From Agelas oroides (taxonomy: Eukaryota; Porifera; Demospongiae; Agelasida; Agelasidae), in contig OX422185.1 in the NCBI GenBank assembly GCA_949130485.1, positions 17,177,011 to 17,241,010 on the forward strand: 64,000 nucleotides of DNA, given 5' to 3'. The notes below the pieces were generated by a model, which saw nothing but the letters and a program-made list of their open reading frames with translations, was not told the DNA's origin and made no database searches. Positions 34,891 through 45,078 of this stretch are shown piece after piece (within the stretch, counting starts at the first letter, position 1; the number at the start of each line of letters is the position of its first letter). A program made the translations under genes and the position numbers.

Positions 34891-35638
34891 ACAAGAATAT
34901 AAAAACATTAAAAATGTAAAAAGATGTAGGGATGGCATGCCAAAAAGTATGCAAACAAGGTAGGGATGATGCATGCAAGCAAAGGTCAACATATTGGCAA
35001 AGCCCCATCCCTACATCTTTTACACACTGCAGTCAGGGGGCCTTCCTAAAACGTAGCATAAGTACACCCCAACCTTTACTGGCAGTTCATGGCTGTAGCC
35101 TCGTTCTCAGGCAACTTCCTAGCTCCTCCCACATGGCCTGGGAATGAGGCTAGTATGATCCAGCATTATGTAAGTGTTGTAAAAGCGTGGTTTTAGCCTC
35201 ATCCCAAGGCCACCTTCCTCCTCCCACCTGGCCTAGGAACGAGGCTAATATTATTTGCAGCTGTATAGGTATGTTTGCCTCATAGGTAGCTATAAGATAA
35301 CTACCAAGTAGCTTTACTGCCAAGATACTACTTGTAGTGACAGTGGCACCCTTGTTACATGCCTCTGATACAACCTAGACACTGAGCTTGAGTGGGCTGC
35401 AGACTGATTAGTGTGCAAAACTCAAGTACTCATGCACAGCATTAATAACTGCATGGATGGGTGCAGATTCAGCTCTAAAACATGCATGCTGTCTAACTGC
35501 AGTGTGAAAAAGATGTAGGGATGGGGCTTTGCCAATATGTTGACCTTTGCTTGCATGCATCATCCCTACCTTGTTTGCATACTTTTTGGCATGCCATCCC
35601 TACATCTTTTTACATTTTTAATGTTTTTATATTCTTGT
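34891..35638. mobile_element. Long-TIR element, AAGATGTAGGGATGG family, copy 2
   Basis: The arms of about 130 bp begin ACAAGAATATAAAAACATTA and end TAATGTTTTTATATTCTTGT. It is homologous to 24262-24845, and the flanks to the right are also homologous (35640-36380 against 24845-25720 and 27867-28115), so a larger unit was duplicated. Confidence 0.8.
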
Positions 35639-36004
35639 TTCTTTCCTTTTTCACTCAGTTACAGTTAGACCTAAGCATCATGAAGAATATTTCTTTCAAG
35701 TGTAACCACAACCTTAGAACTTGAAACAGCATTGACAGATTAGTAGTGGTTTCAAGCATGTAATATGCCAGTTGGAATCCGATGTAGAGCCAACCACTCT
35801 CCACCAGATTTTTAGCCCGCTTTGTGAAGCAGATTTCCTACTGAGCTGATCACGACAACTGACCAGCAAATCTGTGACCATCCCAGCTTTACTAAAGTTA
35901 TGAGTATCTTTTAGTGTAGCTATAAGTAAGCAACTGAATGCAGCGCCTTACCTACTTGGTGTCCATGAACCTTTCCGACCCCGTGCTTACTGGCGAATGC
36001 GTGT

Positions 36005-36375
36005 GCACTAATCTCGTTCCTAGACCAATGACCGTGGTCTTTGGTCTGGGAACGAAACTACGTTTGCGCATGCGTACAACATTAGAAAATGGCGTCCTAC
36101 GCAACGGATAGCAGCTGGGCAGTGCTGTGAGCAGCTTGTGAAAGTTGAACTGGAGCTACGGAGAAGCTAGGGATCAGGAGCACTTCGCGCTGAGGTATGG
36201 ATCATTTTTGTGCTACAACCACGGTGAGTAGTTAAGCCATTCTCAAGATATTTTGGTTGACGAAAGAAACAAAGAATAACAAAAATGGCACTTTCGCTAC
36301 CGCACACTTTTGCGTTTAGCTGTTTTCCGCGTGGCTTTTGGCCACTTATATGAGTCTTGCTGATCACAATGGCAC
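36005..36375 (+). pseudogene. Duplicated promoter/first-exon block, degenerate
   Basis: It shows the same order as the block at 25600 and 27875: hairpin, TGCGCATGCGTAC, AAAATGGCGTCC, exon-like region, donor GTGAGTAG, then AAAATGGCACTTTCGCTACC and CGTGGCTTTTGGCCACTTA. The 33-codon frame of the other copy is not preserved here, and the 2.1-kb transposon is absent. Confidence 0.5.
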
Positions 36376-37296
36376 TCAAAGAGGAAGCCTGGGCGCTTAA
36401 ATAAGCTTTTAGCGTGTTTGTGGTGAAGTTATACGGCTTTTGCTTAAGTATTGCATATATTGCGCGTCGGCGCCATCCCTACATAGAGAGTCTACCGACT
36501 CTCTGATAAACTGATTATTGGATGGCAATGCCGACAGGAAATGGGGAAAATCCCCAATTTTACAGACCGTGAACGGTTTGAGACTCCCAAAACGGACTGT
36601 GCGCTAAAAATTTTAACAAGACAAAGAAGACTATCAACTTGGATTCCAGGTTTGTTGACCTTGAAAATACAGGGTACCGTGCCACCTTAAGATGCTACAC
36701 ATAACTTATTCAACATGTCACATTTGTCAAGTCAACCCAATCCAGTGCTACCACAGAACAAACACGACACCACTAATGATATTCTTGAGGACCAATGAAC
36801 GGAATGTTGCCTAGGGGTGCCACACAGAGCTAGCTAAATTCAACCTATTAATATGCATGAGGGGAGGATTGCCTGACTTCCACCCGGAATTACACGCCTT
36901 TAATGAGATTCATTGATCTCAATTCGGACAATAACAACATCCACAAGTATCCACAGAGGGTTAATGAGATTCATAGCCCTGTTCTGTTCGGGTTTGGGTC
37001 CACGAAAGGCTTAGGTCATACTCATGAATATTCAACATCATTTACCCATTCCTTTCAACCCCAAGCCAAGCTGCCAATGCTTCAACAGAAGTTCAATAAT
37101 GAGGTTCATGAGAGTCAACATACTCTAATCCTCCCATTGGACAGTTGACTGAACCCAGGGTTGTTCATGGGTAATGCTGAGGTCTAGTTAAAGCCAACTC
37201 ATTAATATTCATGAGGTGGACAGAAACACCCCACATTGTAGAGCTCTGTCGGGCTTTAATTAGATTCATAGGCTCAATTAGGGTTAGGGGGGTTTT

Positions 37297-37380
37297 TTTA
37301 AAAATTTTAACAAGACAAAGAAGACTATCAACTTGGATTCCAGGTTTGTTGACCTTGAAAATACAGGGTACCGTGCCACC
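37297..37380. mobile_element. Right end of a TTAA element
   Basis: AATTTTAACAAGACAAAGAA to ACCGTGCCACC repeats the right end at 36607-36686. A single TTAA (37381-37384) separates it from the next left end. Confidence 0.75.
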
Positions 37381-37384
37381 TTAA

Positions 37385-38085
37385 GGTGGCACGGTCGTCC
37401 CTCGGCGGAGGTTAACGAAAACATAAACTTGGGTTACAGTCAGGACCAGGGTTACTCCTAGTTTCAGGGTTAGGGTTTGGTTTAGGGCAATCTTGCTTTG
37501 CCTAATTTTAAAAAGGGTTTTAGTAGCTCATTAATATATTCATGACCCCAAATTGCCACTCGATGGACGCATCTACACGCTCACTGTAGGTAGCGTCCCA
37601 ACCACCAATGTATCTCAAATCAATCTATGCCAGCTTTTGTTCAAAGCTACTCTCAAAGTCAGGCTAGACTCATGTTTGTCACTACTCTTGGAATGGACAA
37701 CTTTGACTGCACCAAAATGAATGCACATTTCGAAAAATTCACAGCTTGTCTACGGGAGGGGCTCATTCACGAGTGGAAGCAAGCATTACTAGCCCCACCT
37801 CTCCCCCTTATGTCGCTAAACAACTCACGGCTCTGTTCCACACACAGCCACCGTTCAGCTCCCTTGTCTGTCAGACTGTAGCACAAACGATAAATTGCGT
37901 ATTCTAGTTAAAGCCCAGCCCAGCACTCGAAGCACCTGGCCACGGTCACCAACTAGACTAGGCATACGGCCGCGAGACCTGGGCCTACTCAACAAATACA
38001 GTCTTGGCCACTGTGGCCTTTCTGCTGCTTCTAGACGCACTACTCACAGCTACTGACACTACAGCACTCTACTAAACTCCTTCTT
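37385..38085. mobile_element. Left arm of a second TTAA element
   Basis: GGTGGCACGGTCGTC and the following 700 bases match 34046-34770 with only scattered differences. One is a 24-bp segment missing here relative to the first copy near 34690-34715. No matching right end lies downstream in the window. Confidence 0.75.
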
Positions 38086-38119
38086 TTTTTTTTTTTGTTT
38101 TTTTTTTTTTCTTTTTTTT

Positions 38120-39031
38120 TTAAGTCGATCTAAGCTTATTTTCAAAGTTCCGACCACCACATGTCACTTCACACCATAGGAGATTGTGGTCTGATCCTAT
38201 CTCCTTCCTCTCTGAATCCTCAATCTGCATTTTCTCCACAACTAGTCCCCTTGAGAACAGTATATAGTCAATTACTGATCTCTTTTGCTCACACTCCCAA
38301 GTCCACCTCCCCTGACACTGTGGAAGTTCATTCCCAATGATCAGTTCACCGGCCCATACCAGGTTCAAAAGTCTCTGACCATTCCTGTTTGGCTGTTGCT
38401 CAACACCCAACCCAATATGTGCATTAAAGTCCTGTAGCCTACCTACCTCCTCCTGCACCTCTTCAAACTGATCTTCTGTGTCATTAGTCCTCACCCCCTC
38501 AGGATTAGCATACATCACTCCTACCGCTACTTTCCTTCCTTCCCTTAACTTTAGCTCCATCCACACTACTCCTTCCCTCTGACATGACAACAACCTAGAC
38601 TGCAACTCTTTCCGTACTAACATTCCCACTCCCCCGCTTGCTCGTTTACACCCCCCTCTATTACGCCCATACCACACATAACCTGCTACTGATGCCTCCT
38701 CTTCTTCCCTCAAGAAGGTCTCAGCCAAACCAAGAACATCTAGCTTCAACTCTTGCAACGTTAGCTTTATATCTACCTCTCTTGACCACCAACCTCTGCA
38801 GTTCACAAAACCCAACGACAGTTGGTCCCCACCTAGGCTTCCATCCCCACTTCCCTTTTCCCCCTCCCCCCCTCCCCCCACCCCCCCACTGTCACTTACT
38901 AAGTGTTGCCTGTGGGAGTAGGTACCCTCCCTTGGGCAGTCGTTCTCACATAGTTCGTGATTGCTTGGCTGAACGTGTTCAACTGGCTCAACAGCTTGTC
39001 TGCCACATCGTGGTTGTGGGTCTTGCTCCAT
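38120..39031 (-). CDS. LINE-type AP endonuclease domain, truncated before RT
   Basis: This is a 303-codon frame of the exonuclease-endonuclease-phosphatase fold: FVNCRGWW (Asn), LGLAETFL (metal-binding Glu), GGVGMLVRK, VGVMYANPEG, DFNAHIG (Asp/Asn), SVIDYILFS and GSDHNLLWCEV (Asp/His). The segment usually found before DFN is short here. The frame stops in TTAA and runs directly into poly(A), so no reverse transcriptase follows. It overlaps the upstream ORF by 133 bases in another frame, as ORF1/ORF2 pairs of LINEs often do. Confidence 0.75.
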   Translation of the reverse strand: MEQDPQPRCGRQAVEPVEHVQPSNHELCENDCPREGTYSHRQHLVSDSGGVGGGGEGEKGSGDGSLGGDQLSLGFVNCRGWWSREVDIKLTLQELKLDVLGLAETFLREEEEASVAGYVWYGRNRGGCKRASGGVGMLVRKELQSRLLSCQREGVVWMELKLREGRKVAVGVMYANPEGVRTNDTEDQFEEVQEEVGRLQDFNAHIGLGVEQQPNRNGQRLLNLVWAGELIIGNELPQCQGRWTWECEQKRSVIDYILFSRGLVVEKMQIEDSERKEIGSDHNLLWCEVTCGGRNFENKLRST

Positions 39032-39828
39032 CGTATTCTGTCCAATTTTCTGTGGCGCTTGAAGTTTTTTGAATCCATGTTAGTTCTTTGTGTAGCTTCC
39101 ACATTTTGGCCTGCAGTGTCATATCTGAGCCTCTCTGATCCCTTTCTCCTGCCTCTGATAATGGGTCTTCCAATGAGGTCCCTTTCGGTGGGATTCTCCA
39201 CTGTTACTCTTCCATTTTCACTGGGCTGCTTCTTTTCATCACCTTTCCTTGCTTTTGCCCATTTCACATGTTGATTTTGAGGTTGCTCCTCTTGGTTCTC
39301 TGCTGGGGCCTGAATGTGTGGGGGCTGTGTCTGGATGAGATCTTGTTGCACTTCCCTGCTCTGCCCTTCTTTCTGCTGTTCTTCCATGAGTTGTATTTTC
39401 CTTGTAAGCACTTCAATTCGCTTTTGTTTATGTGCAGCTGTTGATTCTAGATCTTCAATTCTTTCCACCAGGTGGATCAACAGTGCTTCCAGCTGTGGCC
39501 ATTGCTGTCCTATCGTGTGTGTGTTTAGTTTCATGCCCTTACTCTCCCTCGGGTTTAAACGCCCCAGCAGTTCGCCTTTGAGTGACTTCAGAGTATTAGT
39601 CACGTTGGTGTCCCTCCACTCGTTTCGTTCCCTCTCCTCACGGTAGTTCTCCTTCAATATACTCTCTAGCTCGCCTTCTGTGTACACTGTCCTCCCCTCC
39701 AGCACTTCGTATGTGCGATCGATTGTCTTTTTCCGCACCTCTGATTTTGCGTCGACCCTATTAACGTGTCTCCTGCTAATTATTATGTGATTGGCGCATG
39801 CGCGTGATGCCTTGCACGTGAAAAACAA
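38899..39828 (-). CDS. LINE ORF1-like coiled-coil protein
   Basis: A 309-codon frame with a charged helical N-terminal half (GELESILKENYREERERNEW), a likely coiled coil (LVERIEDLESTAAHKQKRIE, LTRKIQLMEEQQKEG), a Gln/Pro-rich centre and a basic segment (RRKGSERLRYD). No RNA-binding knuckle is visible. The position upstream of an endonuclease frame, with overlap, suggests ORF1 of the same element. It is otherwise uncharacterised. Confidence 0.55.
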   Translation of the reverse strand: MFFTCKASRACANHIIISRRHVNRVDAKSEVRKKTIDRTYEVLEGRTVYTEGELESILKENYREERERNEWRDTNVTNTLKSLKGELLGRLNPRESKGMKLNTHTIGQQWPQLEALLIHLVERIEDLESTAAHKQKRIEVLTRKIQLMEEQQKEGQSREVQQDLIQTQPPHIQAPAENQEEQPQNQHVKWAKARKGDEKKQPSENGRVTVENPTERDLIGRPIIRGRRKGSERLRYDTAGQNVEATQRTNMDSKNFKRHRKLDRIRWSKTHNHDVADKLLSQLNTFSQAITNYVRTTAQGRVPTPTGNT

Positions 39829-39854
39829 GGTGCGATTATTCTCGAGTCGGCGTT
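39785..39854. promoter_or_regulatory. NRF1-like palindrome between divergent ORFs
   Basis: TTGGCGCATGCGCGTGAT lies between the LINE ORF1 start (minus) and the ORF at 39855 (plus). The same 18 bases recur at 40096-40113. A CACGTG E-box follows. This suggests a bidirectional promoter; function is inferred. Confidence 0.4.
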
Positions 39855-40043
39855 ATGGCGAGCATTGGGAGCAAGAGAGAGTGGGAAGTGTCTGAGATGG
39901 AGGAAGGGAAAGGTGTCTGTGTCCATGGCATCCCTATTAACGTGTCTCCTGCTAAGGAGAGTAGGAGAACAAAGGGAGTATACTATTTCGAGGCGAAGCT
40001 CAGCGATGGAAAGCGTTCAGCTCGTGTGTCATACAAAACGTAA
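39855..40043 (+). CDS. Small OB-fold-like (RPA-like) N-terminal ORF
   Basis: 62 codons. After an acidic start (REWEVSEMEEGKG) it reads VCVHGIPINVSPAKESRR and GVYYFEAKLSDGKRSARVSY. The pattern V-H-G-(x)n-VSP-K...YF-x-A-x-L-S-D-G-x-x-x-x-RV resembles the first strands of single-stranded-DNA-binding OB folds in orphan or transposon-linked proteins. It stops early in the fold, so it is probably a fragment or first exon. The similarity is from memory and weak. Confidence 0.35.
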   Translation: MASIGSKREWEVSEMEEGKGVCVHGIPINVSPAKESRRTKGVYYFEAKLSDGKRSARVSYKT

Positions 40044-40216
40044 CCACCTCAGACTCTAAATCTGCACGCTTCCTCCCAAATACCACGCCCTCTTGGTTGG
40101 CGCATGCGCGTGATCCCCTGCAGACACGAACGCACACATGAACGCTTACACGAAATCACCATCCACTTCACTACTGTGGGGCTCGCTCAGGCTCGCCCCA
40201 ATTATCGTACGACCGT

Positions 40217-40456
40217 CACCCGCGCGCCGCGCTAGGTCGCACGAAGTATGTAGGGCTTCGCATTCGCGTACATGGCTTCCGTGACCGCAAGAGAATCACC
40301 CGCGCGCCGCGCTTGGTCGCATGAAGTATGTAGGGCTTCGCATTCGCGTACATGGCTTCCGTGACCGCAAGAGAATCACCCGCGCGCCGCGCTTGGTAGC
40401 ATGAAGTATGTCCAATAGCGCATTAGCGTACATGGCTTCCGTGACCGCAAGAGAAG
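40217..40456 (+). repeat. 80-bp tandem repeat carrying start codons
   Basis: Three units of about 80 bp run from CCCGCGCGCCGCGCTAGGTC to ACATGGCTTCCGTGACCGCA. Each ends with the same ATGGCTTCC. The last unit opens into the 31-codon frame at 40432. Confidence 0.85.
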
Positions 40457-40527
40457 AAGCCGACGTCAAGGAGGAAAAGGACACCATCCGTCAGGTGATC
40501 TTTAACAACCAAGAATTCAAGCAATAG
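40432..40527 (+). CDS. 31-codon ORF downstream of repeated start codons
   Basis: MASVTAREEADVKEEKDTIR followed by QVIFNNQEFKQ and TAG. The same stretch is duplicated at about 41060-41106, and GACGCCATCC..CAGGTGATCTTTAA recurs at 44248-44275. Recurrence suggests a fragment of a dispersed gene or element. The product is unknown. Confidence 0.25.
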   Translation: MASVTAREEADVKEEKDTIRQVIFNNQEFKQ

Positions 40528-41434
40528 CTGTGTGATTTCAGTGAACTGTACCCAGGTGTACCCTCGTTCCCAGGCTCTCCCCACTAAGAGGGGGGAGGGC
40601 CCTTCTTAGCGGGGAGAGCCTGGGAACGAGGCTACCCAGGTAAGCAAGAATGGGAAGCATTTGCCACAATTGTCTCCACTACACAATCTGCCAGAGACAA
40701 TGATGATCCAAATATAGACTTTTCTAGCCAGCACGACGTTCAGCAACCTGGAGTAGAAACTCTCAGAGAAAATGTCATAGAAAAAATGGAAAACTTTTGT
40801 GGCTACCAACAATGGTGTTGAGATAGCAATGACACAGCCCTAATGGAAAAACTGAACCAACCAACATCCACTAACTCACTGGCAATGTGTAAAAAACTTA
40901 GCGTACATGGCTAGACAAGCCGACGTCAAGGAGGAAAAGGACAGAGCATGCTGTACAGCATTCACTGAACGTTAGTCTTTGCACAAATAAACTTGCGGGA
41001 ATACGTGGACTGACCCCTGCCTGGGTTATTTCGACATTGTCCCTGCCCGTACGATCAGAACGCCATCCGTCAGGTGATCTTTAACAACAAAGAATTCAAG
41101 CAATAGCTGTGTGATTTCAGTGAACTGTACCCAGGTGTAGCCTCGTTCCCAGGCTCTCCCCACTAAGAAGGGAACAAGACTACCCAGGTAAGCAAGAATG
41201 AGAAGCATTTGCCACAATTGTCTCCACTACACAATCTGCCAGACACAATCATGATGCAAAATATAGACTCTTCTAGCCAGCACGACGTTCAGCAACCTGG
41301 AGTTGAAACTCTCAGAGAAAATGGAATGATTTTAATAGGCCTTGCAACTTCAACCCATGATGTCATAGAAAATATGGAAAACTTTTTTGTGGCTACCAAC
41401 AATGGTGTTGAGATAGCAATGACACAGCCCTAAT
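40479..41434 (+). repeat. Segmental tandem duplication, about 375-bp unit
   Basis: 40479-40844 (CACCATCCGTCAGGTGATCT ... AGCAATGACACAGCCCTAAT) is repeated at 41060-41434 with small indels. Each copy holds a TCGTTCCCAGGCTCTCCCC segment, a full foldback in the first copy (40563-40633) and a shortened one in the second. Confidence 0.75.
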
Positions 41435-42146
41435 GGAAAAACTGAACCAACCAACATCCACTAACTCACTGGCAATGTGTATAAAAACTACCACCATACA
41501 CCATTTGAAGCTCATTTGGTCAATAGAAACTCCAATGTAAGCTCTCATGTAAACAGGAAATATTGTGTCATCACTTTTATATCACACTAATGTCATGTTG
41601 TTTACAACAAAAATTGATAAACCATAACGGTGATTGTGTACACAAAAAATTGCATGTTAGCCAAATCAGTTCATTGTTTCTCATCCCTAAGCAGAAAACT
41701 ATTGATGTGGGTTGGCCAACGGAATTTAAGACTTTCAATTACGAGATCATTCCTGTGTGAATAATGTACAACACTGCCTTTGTCATTTATACACTAGGAT
41801 GAGGCACAGTAGACAAACAGCAACTTCACTTCTTACTAAACGCCACGCCAACTTCGACACCTCGACAAGTGCGAAAGGGCACGCGTGTATACGAACTGCG
41901 TATGCACAATTTTAGTCCTTGGCATGCTGCTTGCTCAGGCTCGCCCCACAATGCCCTGCATTCGTCTAGTTATAACCTGAGTTTGGTTAGCGCAACGACT
42001 GTACATAGGAAAATATAAGAGTGTGAATATATAATGAAATTGATAGTGTCCGTAACTTCATACAGGAAGTTTAGCTTCCGCTGCAAATAAAATTGTACGG
42101 GCGGAATGGACTTCCGTTCCGTTGGCGACACGGCTGTCGCGGTATT

Positions 42147-42503
42147 TACTTTGTTCACCGCGCTTCATGCCCAATGACGTCATGCTGACGTCTGACGTCT
42201 GCCCTGTAGCGCTAGCTGTAGCGGTAATAAAAAAATATTGGTAGGTGCATTAGCCACATTAGGCGGCGGTGCAGTGCAGGGATTCGTCAGCAGTGCTTCG
42301 TAGCCGAATGGTTAGGGCTTAGTGTTACAGTTAGGGTTAGGGTTAGGGCTAGGGCCAGGGAATGGAATCCTTTCCTTCTTTTTTTTTTCTTCTTTGTAAA
42401 TGTGGTGGATATCATTTGTTGTGCTCTCCTGGCGCATGGCCTGCATTGTCGATGTCACACGTCAGTATGACGTCATCGGGCATGAAGCGCGGTGAACAAA
42501 GTG
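42147..42503. repeat. Foldback element enclosing TTAGGG repeats
   Basis: ACTTTGTTCACCGCGCTTCA (left) pairs with TGAAGCGCGGTGAACAAAGT (right), and TGACGTCAT occurs in both arms. Between them 42311-42361 reads as degenerate telomere-like GGGTTA units. Confidence 0.7.
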
Positions 42504-42559
42504 GATCCCGGCTGTCACGGTCGAGGGGTCCGTCACGGCGCGGTTCGGCGTACGAGATT

Positions 42560-42845
42560 TCGAAATCCAGTGGATTTCAGGTGGATTTCTGGATTTCAGT
42601 TTGGATTTCTGGATTTCTGGATTTCAAAGTGGATTTCTGGATTTCAAAGTGGATTTCTGGATTTCAAAGTGGATTTCTGGATTTCAAAGTGGATTTCTGG
42701 ATTTCAAAGTGGATTTCTGGATTTCAAAGCGGATTTCTGGATTTCAAAGCGGATTTCTGGATTTCAAAGCGGATTTCTGGATTTCAAAGCGGATTTCTGG
42801 ATTTCAAAGCGGATTTCTGGATTTCAAAGCGGATTTCTGGATTTC
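42560..42845 (+). repeat. 20-bp GGATTTCTGGATTTCAAAGT satellite
   Basis: About twelve near-perfect units. The first five end in AGT and the later seven in AGC, so two sub-blocks expanded separately. Three overlapping open frames here are artefacts. Confidence 0.95.
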
Positions 42846-43941
42846 GCTATTTCTGAAGATACAGCTAAAATATACTCATGAACAATCATGAACCACATTC
42901 CTCTCAGCCTATATGCTAACAGAATACAATGTCACAGGCAGTTCACCACTACATAGCGCATAGGCAGCGTGTTCGTTGATTGTCATACATATACATACGC
43001 ATACTGCGTGTTCGTTGATTGTCATACATATTCATACGCATACTGCGTGTTAGTTACATACATATTCATACCGTACTGCATGTTCGTCATACATAATACA
43101 TCTGACAATTGCAATTACATCACCTTGGAAGAATGACCTTTGTACCCGACCGCGAAGATCGGCCGGGGACAAAGGTCATTCATTGTGGTGACGTTCTATT
43201 ACGTCATAGAAAATCGGTGCACGTGCACGTGCACGTCCTTGTAGTGTAAGCTTAACCGATTATACGCTATGTTTATTGGAATTTAATTATCCCCAAACGC
43301 GGAAGCTTTTAATGTCACGTGAGGTCAAGAATTATAAAAGCTTTTATCTGAAAATATAAGCACCAGAGAAGTTGAACAAAGCTCTCCAGAGTTAAAAAAG
43401 GGATTGAAAAAGCTTCCTATCGCTTAATTTGTACCTAGGTAAGTGTTTGTGAAGCACACGGCAGCTGCTTTTCGCGGAGCGCTTGTTTGTTGCTTGCTGT
43501 CTGTACCGTCTTTGGCTTTTCTCGTTGACAGCGAGGTGTAGCCTCGGAACTGTCTTGATAGGTTTGAAGCCTGAGGTCCGCTGTACCTCTGTAGCTAGCG
43601 TTGTGTCTGTCTTCATAGGCGTTGAGAAGAAAACGTGGCCAATAAGTCAGTTTTGCGATCGAGTCGATCGACAACCATCATGGCTTCTCACGCTTACTAC
43701 GCTCCGCCCCTCGAGGGCTTCTGAATGAAACCTTACATAATACTAGGGGAGGCCCTACTCTAACCACAGACCGGATACAAAGCTTGTTGCTAAGAGCCCA
43801 TGGCTGTAATAAAGCTTAAGTGCATCCATGACGCTTATAAGCGTCTATCGCGCTTTGACGTATTGACGCTTATAAGCGTCTATCGCGTATAATCGGTTAA
43901 AGTATACGGATATTTGCGGAGTATTTTAATAGAATCCTGAA

Positions 43942-44055
43942 TTGGATTTCCGGATTTTAGAGTGGATTTCCGGATTTCAGTGGATTTCTGGATTTCAGAG
44001 TGGATTTCTGGATTTCATAGTGGATTTCTGGATTTCTGAATTTCACAGTGGATTT
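43942..44055 (+). repeat. GGATTTC satellite, second block
   Basis: Diverged units of GGATTTCTGGATTTCAGAGT related to the array at 42560. Confidence 0.85.
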
Positions 44056-44393
44056 CTGCCGACGGTGTACGAGATTTCTTTCGTGACGGACCCCTCGGTC
44101 ACGGTTTGTGGGCACTATACTAGGTACTAGGTGGCGGCGTTAGGAAGCATCATTACATAATTTTGTCACTGTGATATAGGAGGGAACCTCCTGTCAGTCT
44201 GCCATGCTATGCCCCCGGCCCTGCGTACTAAGAGTTGATCGAGGAAAACGACGCCATCCCTCAGGTGATCTTTAAGCGTCGTACTTCCGGAGGGCAAACG
44301 ATCCAGAGGTAATTGTACATAGTCTCGTGCCCAGACTATTTTTTGCATGCGGAAAATAGTCTGGGCACGAGACTAAACTGTACAGTGGACCTT

Positions 44394-44774
44394 TCACTTT
44401 GAGAGAAGTACTAAGCTTCTTTTATCTTTTGACAATAATGGTAAGTAGCACACAACTGCACCAAATGCAGATCCCAACTCTTGCCCTCTGGAAAAGAACC
44501 CACGCCCCATGAAAACATCCATACTGTGGATTGCCCGTACTCCTAGTCTTGAACAGAGAAGGGAAAAAGTGCCTGGTTTCAACTGTTCATGCATATATTG
44601 GTGTAAGGCACTGGGAGCTGTGCCTCCCCCAGCACTTAAGCTGCCATTCCCTTTCTTCATCAGCAACCAGAGGTCACATCTATGTGCCCCTTCCTTTTCT
44701 GTCCAATCAACAAATCTTTCATGTTTGTAGAAGGGGTACACAGGCAGTGGATCACCAACCCAGAGGTGATTCAA
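44394..44774 (-). other. Unidentified ORF fragment, partly duplicated at 48990-49215
   Basis: A 126-codon frame that stays open upstream (SFHCLNHLWVGDPLPVYPFY). It contains DLWLLMKKGNGS, HEQLKPGTFSLLCSRLGVRA and FMGRGFFSRGQELG. The last part, followed by KDKRS, is repeated in degenerate form on the minus strand at 48990-49215 (FMGRGFTSREQES, then FFPLVPKDKRS in another frame). The GRGxFS segment faintly recalls the start of SET domains, but I would not assign it. Probably a fragment of a dispersed element. Confidence 0.3.
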
Positions 44775-45078
44775 GCAGTGGAAACTTAGTTTCCCATTAA
44801 GAACAGCATGTTTGATTCTAGCCTTATTCCCAGGCTCTTAGGGGACAGTCCCTAGGAACTTGGAAACTAGGCTAGTTCAATTCATACTGCCGCAAAGACT
44901 ATAGTAACAATAACAATGATCCCTCTGATAAGAAAGCTAGTTTGGGTCGAATGCTGCCATCTTCTTACTACATCAGCAGCTGTGTGCTCAGCTGTGTTTG
45001 TGAAAAAGGATTTATGTGATGATTGCAAGGGTTAACAACCCCCCACCTACTGAGGTGAACAGTGAGGCCATTTCTTTC

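Larger units (their letters stand above)
34046..36686. mobile_element. TTAA-flanked composite element, TIR GGTGGCACGGT
   Basis: Perfect 11-bp TIRs (GGTGGCACGGT / ACCGTGCCACC) are flanked by TTAA at 34042-34045 and 36687-36690. The left 720 bp is nearly identical to 37385-38085. The interior contains a poly-T tract (34773-34811), a 50-bp stub of a LINE endonuclease end, the long-TIR element at 34891-35638, and a duplicated promoter-like block. A small open frame (34288-34542) is shared with the second copy, but no domain is recognisable. Confidence 0.75.
42523..44096. mobile_element. Candidate TIR element, ends GAGGGGTCCGTCACG
   Basis: GAGGGGTCCGTCACG at 42523 is present inverted at 44082-44096. 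A GTACGAGATTTC motif near both ends is also mirrored. Each end carries a GGATTTC satellite, both in the same orientation. The interior has no assignable gene. Confidence 0.5.

Noticed and set aside
38638-39646. Plus-strand frames of 105-144 codons
   Set aside because: They are antisense shadows of the LINE ORF1 and endonuclease frames.
42362-42891. Three overlapping frames with repeated DFWISK or SGFLDF
   Set aside because: They are translations of the 20-bp GGATTTC satellite in three phases.
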